Source of the DNA: Methylocystaceae bacterium
GTDB taxonomy: Bacteria; Pseudomonadota; Alphaproteobacteria; Rhizobiales; Beijerinckiaceae
Assembly (NCBI GenBank): GCA_003134075.1
Contig: PLAI01000147.1
Location: 1-38,412, forward strand
Length of the DNA: 38,412 bases
Direction: 5' to 3'
The translations under genes were made by a program, and so were the position numbers. Shown here in pieces: positions 33,483-38,412 of the stretch (position 1 is its first letter; every line of letters begins with the position of its first letter). Below the pieces are notes generated by a model. It had not been told where the DNA came from and ran no database searches. It saw only the letters and a list, made by a program, of their open reading frames with translations.

Positions 33483-33992
33483 ATGGTGAGCCGGATGAAG
33501 TCTTGGTCGTCGCTTTACGTAGCGCTCTCGCGGCTCTTGGCGCTCCCGCGCCTGGGATGCGCCTTCATCATGATGCTGGGCGGAGCCGGGCTCGCCGCGC
33601 ATGCGAATGAAAAGTCAATTCTCGTCGAGCTCGACTATGCGCGCGTCGTGAAGATCCCGCCGGGCGCCCAGACGCTGGTGATCGGCAATCCACTGATCGC
33701 CGACGTGACGATGCTTAGAAACAATCAGCTCATGGTCATAACCGGGAAGAGCTTCGGCACGACCAATCTGATCGTGCTCGACGCGGCCGGCACGCAGGTT
33801 GGAGAATCGATGATCACCGTCGCGCATCCCAACGACAAGCTGGTCGTTTATCGCGGGCCGCATCGCGAGTCCTATGCCTGCAACCCGGACTGCATGGCCG
33901 CTGTCGATCTCGGCGACGATCACGCCTATATGGGCGAAACGATTGGCCAGATAAAAATGCATGAGAGCACGCTGACGATCGGCAAGCACTGA
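33483..33992 (+). CDS. Stand-alone pilus/secretin N-terminal-domain protein
   Basis: A 169-aa protein (165 if ATG 33495 is used, which has GGTGAG close upstream). The signal peptide ends near GLAAHA. The core ILVELDYARVVKIPPGAQTL, VIGNPLIADVTML, GTTNLIVLDAAGTQVGES matches the N-domain of CpaC in this window (VVLDLPRDAAEVVVGNPAIA, TTVFAVDAQG). No secretin barrel follows. Instead there is a short tail with CNPDC and DDHAYMGETIGQIK. It is periplasmic and may partner or regulate the CpaC ring. It heads the plus-strand arm with two TadE-type genes. Confidence 0.83.
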   Translation: MVSRMKSWSSLYVALSRLLALPRLGCAFIMMLGGAGLAAHANEKSILVELDYARVVKIPPGAQTLVIGNPLIADVTMLRNNQLMVITGKSFGTTNLIVLDAAGTQVGESMITVAHPNDKLVVYRGPHRESYACNPDCMAAVDLGDDHAYMGETIGQIKMHESTLTIGKH

Positions 33993-34133
33993 TCCATTTT
34001 GAAACGACCGCGCCTGGGGCCGGCGCGGCTCGGCCCGAGCCCGGTAACACCTCGGCAAGTATTTCATCGCAATATGTTTTCAATGATCGGCATGGCGCCG
34101 TCCGCCATCGCGCGTGACTATTGGACATGCGGC

Positions 34134-34739
34134 ATGAAGCGTGAGCATGGTGACAGGGGCGTTTTTCGCGCGGGGCCGCGGCGCTGGCTCGGTGGAACAG
34201 CTTTTTTAAGGAACCTGGACGGCGCGACCGCAATCGAATTCGCGATGATCGGCGTCCCCTTCCTGGGACTGCTTTGCGCGATCTTTCAGACCGCGCTTAT
34301 CTATTTCGAAGCCGCGCAGTTGCAGGAGGCCACCCAGATCGGAAGCCGCGCGATATTGACGCAATCGGCCGCCGCCGGCCTCACCTACGGAACCTTCCTG
34401 CAAAACTATGTCTGTCCTCGGATGAGCGGGATGTTCACCTGCGCCAATTTGCGAATGGACCTGCAAAGCCCGGCGAATTGGACCAGCGCCAGCTTGCTCG
34501 ACGTCGGCAATTTCTACAACAACGCGGCCAACACGCAGGGGACGGCGATCACCTTGCCGGCGGCCGGCGCCATCGCCGTCGTGCGCATTCTCTATCCGAT
34601 GAGTCAGATGGCCGCGATCGTCGGCGGCACCGCGCTTCAAGCGGGGTCGATCGGCGCGGTCACCGCGGGCGAAACGACCATCGGCGGACAAACCGTGACG
34701 GTGCTGATGGGGATTTACGCCTTTCGGGTGGAGCCGTGA
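34134..34739 (+). CDS. tadE: TadE-type pseudopilin
   Basis: About 201 aa. A basic leader (GVFRAGPRRWLGGTAFLRNL) runs into DGATAIEFAMIGVPFLGLLC, the TadE signature with a Gly-Ala cleavage site for CpaA and Glu at +5. The rest is periplasmic, with two Cys (YVCPRMSGMFTCANLRM). The start is uncertain: the frame opens with TTG at 33999 and has ATGs at 34074, 34083, 34092 and 34134. The last is preferred on leader length. The stop is 2 nt before the next gene's ATG, so the two are coupled. Confidence 0.85.
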   Translation: MKREHGDRGVFRAGPRRWLGGTAFLRNLDGATAIEFAMIGVPFLGLLCAIFQTALIYFEAAQLQEATQIGSRAILTQSAAAGLTYGTFLQNYVCPRMSGMFTCANLRMDLQSPANWTSASLLDVGNFYNNAANTQGTAITLPAAGAIAVVRILYPMSQMAAIVGGTALQAGSIGAVTAGETTIGGQTVTVLMGIYAFRVEP

Positions 34740-34741
34740 TC

Positions 34742-35509
34742 ATGCCGCGCGGGCGCGCTCGGGCGTTCGGGATCGACGATTCCGGACTGGCGGCGATCGA
34801 ATTCGCTTTCGTCCTCCCGCTGATGTTGGCGATTTATCTCGGCATCGTCGAACTGTCGAGTGGGTTGAGCGCCTCGCGCAAGGTCGATCTCGTCGCTCAT
34901 GCGATGTCCGATCTGACCGGGCAGATCACCGGCGGGGGCGCGGGCTCGGGCCAGGCCGCGATCACCGACGCGGAAATGCAGCAGATATTTTTGGCGGGCG
35001 CGGCGTTGATCGCGCCTCTGTCGGCGACGCCGCTCACGATAACGATCAGCGAGGTTCTGATCACGCAGAACGCCTCCGGCGCGTATCAGGCGCAAGTGAC
35101 CTGGTCGGTCTCGTATAATGGCGGAACCCTGCGCAACGGACAGGGCTGCACGCTAAACACCTATTTGAACGCGGCGGACGTTCCGCCCGTGAGCGCGATC
35201 AGCATGCCCACCAGTTTCACCAATGCGACGCTTAGTCCGACGCTCGGTCCGGTGATCGTCGCCGACGTGACCTATAATTACAATCTGGGCTTGGGCAATC
35301 TCGTCGAGCAATGGCTTCCGACCGGCGCGATCCTGATGAAGCGCACGAGCTATTCTCCCGTGCGCAACCAATATGTGAATCCCAACCCCGGGCCGCCGGC
35401 GCTGCTGAGCCATATTCAGAGCCCGACGACCGCGACGAGCTGGACAACGGCGATCTCGGGCTCCACCAACGTCAATTGCCTCGGCCATTTGACGCCCGCG
35501 CAATACTGA
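34742..35509 (+). CDS. Second TadE/TadG-type pseudopilin
   Basis: A 255-aa protein with prepilin-like start: FGIDDSGLAAIEFAFVLPLM, then LAIYLGIVELSSGLSASRKV. Gly-Leu cleavage would leave Glu at +5. The periplasmic part is beta-rich with Cys in GQGCTLNT and VNCLGHL. TadG proteins are usually longer and carry a von Willebrand A domain, which is absent here, so it is better called TadE/TadF-like. GGAG lies 8 nt before ATG 34742, and a GTG at 34736 overlapping the tadE stop is an alternative. It is convergent with argC. Confidence 0.82.
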   Translation: MPRGRARAFGIDDSGLAAIEFAFVLPLMLAIYLGIVELSSGLSASRKVDLVAHAMSDLTGQITGGGAGSGQAAITDAEMQQIFLAGAALIAPLSATPLTITISEVLITQNASGAYQAQVTWSVSYNGGTLRNGQGCTLNTYLNAADVPPVSAISMPTSFTNATLSPTLGPVIVADVTYNYNLGLGNLVEQWLPTGAILMKRTSYSPVRNQYVNPNPGPPALLSHIQSPTTATSWTTAISGSTNVNCLGHLTPAQY

Positions 35510-35531
35510 CGGCGCGCCCTCCGGCCCCGCG

Positions 35532-36449
35532 TCAGCCTCGCGCGCCGAGCATCAGCGCGAGGTTCTGGACCGCGGCGCCCGACGCGCCCTTGCCGAGATT
35601 GTCGAGCCGCGCGACCAGAACCGCGTGACGCTTCGCTTCATTGGCGAAAACATAAAGCTCCATGTCGTCGGTTCCGTTCAACGCGGTCGCGTCGAGCCGC
35701 GCCTCCGAAGGCGCGGGAGCCACGCGCACATGTATCGCTCCCGCGTAGTGGCGCGCCAAAACCGCTTCCAAATCCGCCGCCTTGGGCCGCGCCGGCAGCG
35801 TGTCGAGATGGAGCGGAATCGAGACCAGCATTCCCTGCCGGAAATCCCCGACCGACGGCACGAACAGCGGCGGAGACGACAGCCGCGCGTAAGTGGCGAT
35901 TTCCGGCAGATGCTTATGCTCGAAGCCGAGCGCGTAAAGCTCGAATGGCGGCGCCCGCCTCGCCTCATAAGCCTCGATCATCTGGCGCCCGCCGCCGGAA
36001 TAGCCGGAGACGGCGTTGATCGTCACCGCCATGCCGGCGACGACGAGGCCCGCGTCGACGAGCGGACGCAGCAGCGCGATCGCGCCGGTCGCGTAACAGC
36101 CGGGATTGGCCACGCGCGCCGCGTCCGCGATGCGCTCCGCCTGACCCTCGCCAAGCTCGGCGAAACCATAGACCCAGCCGGGAGCGATACGATGCGCGGT
36201 CGAGGCGTCGAGCAGGCGCGGCGCGCGCGCGCCAAGCCCGTCGCAGAGCCGGACGGTCTCGCGCGCGGCGTCGTCGGGCAGGCACAAGATCGCGATCTCC
36301 ACGCCGGCGAGCAGATCGCGCTTGGCCTCCACGTCCTTGCGCAATTCGCGCGCGATCGAAACGATTTCCAAATCCCTCCGGTCGGCGAGCCGCTCGCGGA
36401 TTTCGAGCCCCGTTGTGCCGCTATCGCCGTCGATGAAAATCCTGGGCAT
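35532..36449 (-). CDS. argC: N-acetyl-gamma-glutamyl-phosphate reductase, short type
   Basis: The product is 305 aa. The NADP-binding start is MPRIFIDGDSGTTGLEIRER. Catalytic Cys lies in ANPGCYATGAIALL, and NAVSGYSGGGRQM and FEHKHLPEIA follow. This is the shorter (type 2) AGPR. It reduces N-acetylglutamyl phosphate to the semialdehyde in arginine synthesis. ATG 36449 has GGGAG 6 nt upstream; the open frame to 36464 begins with TTG. It follows rplM-rpsI as in many Hyphomicrobiales, but the repeat pair and the rpsI terminator separate it from them. Confidence 0.95.
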   Translation of the reverse strand: MPRIFIDGDSGTTGLEIRERLADRRDLEIVSIARELRKDVEAKRDLLAGVEIAILCLPDDAARETVRLCDGLGARAPRLLDASTAHRIAPGWVYGFAELGEGQAERIADAARVANPGCYATGAIALLRPLVDAGLVVAGMAVTINAVSGYSGGGRQMIEAYEARRAPPFELYALGFEHKHLPEIATYARLSSPPLFVPSVGDFRQGMLVSIPLHLDTLPARPKAADLEAVLARHYAGAIHVRVAPAPSEARLDATALNGTDDMELYVFANEAKRHAVLVARLDNLGKGASGAAVQNLALMLGARG

Positions 36450-36512
36450 GACCTTCTCCCGCAAAGCAGAGAATCCTCGGAAAACAGGCGCGGCGATCTC
36501 GCTGCGTTCCCG

Positions 36513-36537
36513 CCTCTCCCCGCTTTACGGGGAGAGG
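36513..36537. repeat. REP-like palindrome, first of an inverted pair
   Basis: CCTCTCCCC and GGGGAGAGG pair around GCTTTAC. The next bases GCAGGGTGAAGGG are the complement of the flank at the second copy (CCCCTCACCCCAA), so the two face each other about 100 bases apart. Confidence 0.75.
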
Positions 36538-36640
36538 GCAGGGTGAAGGGCTTGGGGCTTTTGCCCCGGATGTCGATTCGGGCGACCAATCGCATGCGCG
36601 TTTCGGCATCGTGGATAACATCCCCGGCCCCTCACCCCAA

Positions 36641-36667
36641 CCCTCTCCCCGTAAAACGGGGAGAGGG
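36641..36667. repeat. REP-like palindrome, second of an inverted pair
   Basis: CCCTCTCCCCGT pairs exactly with ACGGGGAGAGGG over an AAA loop. With the copy at 36513-36537 it makes a BIME-like composite in the argC-rpsI gap. Confidence 0.8.
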
Positions 36668-36707
36668 AGCCGCGCGCGCCCGATACGCTTGTTTCCCGAC
36701 GAGCCGT

Positions 36708-36737
36708 AAAAAAAAGGGCGGCCCGATGAGCCGCCCT
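36708..36737 (-). terminator. Rho-independent terminator after rpsI
   Basis: On the minus strand AGGGCGGC pairs exactly with GCCGCCCT (loop of 7) and is followed by eight T residues, 21 nt after the rpsI stop. Confidence 0.92.
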
Positions 36738-36758
36738 TCGCGAACCATATCGAAACGC

Positions 36759-37241
36759 TTAGCGCTTCGAGAACTGGAAGCTGCGGCGGGCTTTCCGCTT
36801 GCCGTATTTCTTGCGCTCCACGACGCGCGAGTCGCGGGTCAGGAAGCCTTCGCGCTTCAGCGGCGTGCGCAGATCGGGCTCGTAATAGGTCAGCGCCTTG
36901 GACAGGCCGTGACGCACGGCGCCCGCCTGACCGGAGAGACCGCCGCCGGCGACCGTGACCGTGAGGTCGTATTGGCCCGTGCGCTTGGCGATGCCGAGCG
37001 GCTGCTGGATGATCATGCGCAGCACCGGACGCGCGAAATAGACCGCCACGTCGCGGCCGTTGACCGAGATCTTGCCCGTGCCGGGCTTGATCCAGACGCG
37101 CGCGATGGCGTTCTTGCGCTTGCCGGTGGCGTAGGCGCGACCCTGCTTGTCGAGCTTCTGCACATATTTCGGCGCCTCTTGCGCGGCGGCGACGGCCGCC
37201 TGGTTGAGGTCGGCGAGGGAGGAGAGTGTGGTCTCGGCCAT
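36759..37241 (-). CDS. rpsI: 30S ribosomal protein S9
   Basis: The product is 160 aa. The alphaproteobacterial N-terminal extension (about 30 residues) precedes the core [34 protein letters not shown] and [19 protein letters not shown]. The tail [17 protein letters not shown] reaches the P site. It lies 2 nt after rplM and has its own terminator. Confidence 0.98.
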   Translation of the reverse strand: MAETTLSSLADLNQAAVAAAQEAPKYVQKLDKQGRAYATGKRKNAIARVWIKPGTGKISVNGRDVAVYFARPVLRMIIQQPLGIAKRTGQYDLTVTVAGGGLSGQAGAVRHGLSKALTYYEPDLRTPLKREGFLTRDSRVVERKKYGKRKARRSFQFSKR

Positions 37242-37243
37242 GA

Positions 37244-37714
37244 TCAGGCGCTCCGGGAATTTTTGGAGTTCAGCGCGGCGACGTCGAGCGGCGCGGGGCT
37301 TTGCGCCGCGTGCGGATGCTCGGGGCCCTTATAGACGCGCAGATTGCCGAGCTGGACGCGGCCGAGCGGGCCGCGCGGCAACATGCGCTCGACGGCCTTT
37401 TCGAGCACGCGCTCGGGAAAGCGCCCCTCGAGGATCGCCTTGGCCGACCGCTCCTTGATGCCGCCCGGGTAGCCGGTGTGGCGATAATAGATCTTCTGCT
37501 CGCGCTTGCGGCCGGTCAGCACCACCTTATCGGCGTTGACGACGATGATATTGTCGCCGTCGTCCATGTGCGGGGTGAAGGTCGCCTTGTGCTTGCCGCG
37601 CAGGCGCAGGGCGATGATCGAGGCGAGGCGCCCGACGACGAGCCCCTTGGCGTCGATCAGCACCCATTTCTTTTCAATGTCGGCGGGCTTCGCCGAATAG
37701 GTTTTACCAAACAT
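37244..37714 (-). CDS. rplM: 50S ribosomal protein L13
   Basis: The product is 156 aa. The start is [20 protein letters not shown]. The core [40 protein letters not shown] and [20 protein letters not shown] is standard. It binds 23S rRNA early in 50S assembly and is co-transcribed with rpsI. Confidence 0.98.
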   Translation of the reverse strand: MFGKTYSAKPADIEKKWVLIDAKGLVVGRLASIIALRLRGKHKATFTPHMDDGDNIIVVNADKVVLTGRKREQKIYYRHTGYPGGIKERSAKAILEGRFPERVLEKAVERMLPRGPLGRVQLGNLRVYKGPEHPHAAQSPAPLDVAALNSKNSRSA

Positions 37715-37964
37715 GGGAATTTCGTTCCGTGGCGTTTAGCTGCCGCGTCTCGCGGCCGTGCCGTTGCGATAAGCGAGCGCGCCGGCCATGTCAAACAATT
37801 TTTGACGCGAGATCGCGCTGGACCGCTAGAAAACAGGCCAATTGCCGATGACGGTATCATGATACCAGCGCCGGCGCGCCCTCCGATCCCCCGGCCCCTG
37901 TCCCGCGGTCGCCGCAATGCGGTGTATCATGGTGGCGACCGATTCGTTACGAGGAGCCAATTCG

Positions 37965-38342
37965 ATGCCCAGGGAACATCAGCGTTACGTTTGGCTGGCG
38001 CTCGCGCTCGCCCTGGCGCCGCTTGGCGGGGCGCGCGCCGCGACCTATGAATTTCTCGCCGCGCCGCAGACCGATCTCAACCGCGTGTTCCGGCTCGATA
38101 AGGTCACCGGCGAGGTCGGCGCCTGCCAATATGGCCTCAAGGACGGCAGCCCCTTCGGTGTGACGCTGTGCTATCCCGCCGGCGAGGGCGCCAAGGCCGG
38201 CCCGGCCGGCGAATATGAGTTGATCGCCTCGCGCCACACCGGCGAGGCCGGCGTGTTCCGCGTCGACGTGCACACCGGCTTCATGTCGATCTGCTTCGTC
38301 CTCAACGAAACCTCCGTCGTCTGCACGGCGCCCGCGAAATGA
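37965..38342 (+). CDS. Small secreted protein with a duplicated 30-residue unit
   Basis: The product is 125 aa. ATG 37965 has GAGGAG 8 nt upstream. The frame start at 37917 lacks a site. The signal peptide is YVWLALALALAPLGGARA. The mature part contains two related units: YEFLAAPQTDLNRVFRLDKV followed by TGEVGACQYG, and YELIASRHTGEAGVFRVDVH followed by TGFMSICFVL. The shared pattern is Tyr-Glu, two hydrophobics, VFR-hydrophobic-D-x-x-TG and a Cys. The four Cys may form disulfides. It is probably periplasmic, with no known function. Confidence 0.7.
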   Translation: MPREHQRYVWLALALALAPLGGARAATYEFLAAPQTDLNRVFRLDKVTGEVGACQYGLKDGSPFGVTLCYPAGEGAKAGPAGEYELIASRHTGEAGVFRVDVHTGFMSICFVLNETSVVCTAPAK

Positions 38343-38383
38343 CGACGCCAAGCAGACGTTCGTCCAGCGACAAGCGAACCGAG

Positions 38384-38412
38384 GGCGCGCCGCTCCCTCT
38401 CCCCGCGAGCGG
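38384..38412. repeat. REP-like repeat, cut by the window edge
   Basis: Matches 3236-3264 at 28 of 29 positions. The palindrome continues outside the window. Confidence 0.65.

Noticed and set aside
35625-37334. A 569-residue open frame on the plus strand
   Set aside because: It lies opposite argC, the repeat pair and rpsI, with shadow-like composition throughout.
1-38412. CRISPR arrays, rRNA, tRNA or prophage modules
   Set aside because: No regular spaced repeats, no tRNA-like cloverleaf ends and no phage structural genes were seen by reading. A tRNA scan was not possible here.

Overview
The window is GC-rich chromosomal DNA from an alphaproteobacterium, most likely of the order Hyphomicrobiales (Rhizobiales) and perhaps close to Methylocystis/Methylosinus. 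The placement is inferred from three things. There are Omp25/RopB-type outer-membrane barrels. The housekeeping orders are rplU-rpmA-GNAT-obgE and rplM-rpsI-argC. There is a Cpa/Tad pilus locus, and the intergenic palindromes are of the kind common in that order. No rRNA, tRNA, CRISPR array or intact insertion sequence was found.

Left third (1-13.6 kb). An outer-membrane barrel gene is split by one in-frame amber codon. It is followed by a BioF2-like acyltransferase, an L,D-transpeptidase, an O-methyltransferase, an AT-hook-like repeat protein and a small Cys/His secreted protein. Next comes the rplU-rpmA-acetyltransferase-obgE block, a YidB-like protein, a small secreted peptide and an intact paralogue of the broken barrel. 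An OpgC-type membrane acyltransferase overlaps an SGNH hydrolase, which suggests envelope glycan decoration. A YddA-like ABC exporter that lacks its ATPase half closes the region.

Middle (13.6-23.7 kb). This holds rpsU, a TPR lipoprotein, a MaoC dehydratase, and two small ORFs each preceded by a copy of a roughly 85-bp duplicated leader. A translationally coupled M17 aminopeptidase and NlpC/P60 hydrolase pair follows, then a TadD-like TPR lipoprotein. After that comes a likely acquired segment: a decayed IS1595-type transposase tail, a serine beta-lactamase-fold hydrolase with a C-terminal repeat domain, and a DUF4331 protein. A 17-bp inverted repeat brackets the hydrolase.

Right (23.7-38.4 kb). 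A nearly complete Tad/Flp pilus locus runs on the minus strand: cpaA, cpaB, cpaC, cpaD, cpaE, cpaF, tadB, tadC, with the Flp pilin upstream. Diverging from the pilin, on the plus strand, are a stand-alone secretin N-domain protein and two TadE-type pseudopilins. Together these would build an adhesive pilus: Flp is the subunit, CpaA matures it, CpaF/TadB/TadC form the motor and platform, CpaE localises the machine, and CpaB/C/D make the outer-membrane channel. The window ends with argC, rpsI, rplM and a small secreted protein with an internal repeat.

I did not find a convincing new multi-gene system. The observations I rate highest are the amber-interrupted barrel, the duplicated leader before two small ORFs, the free-standing secretin N-domain in the Tad locus, the OpgC/SGNH overlap, and the bracketed hydrolase next to transposon debris.
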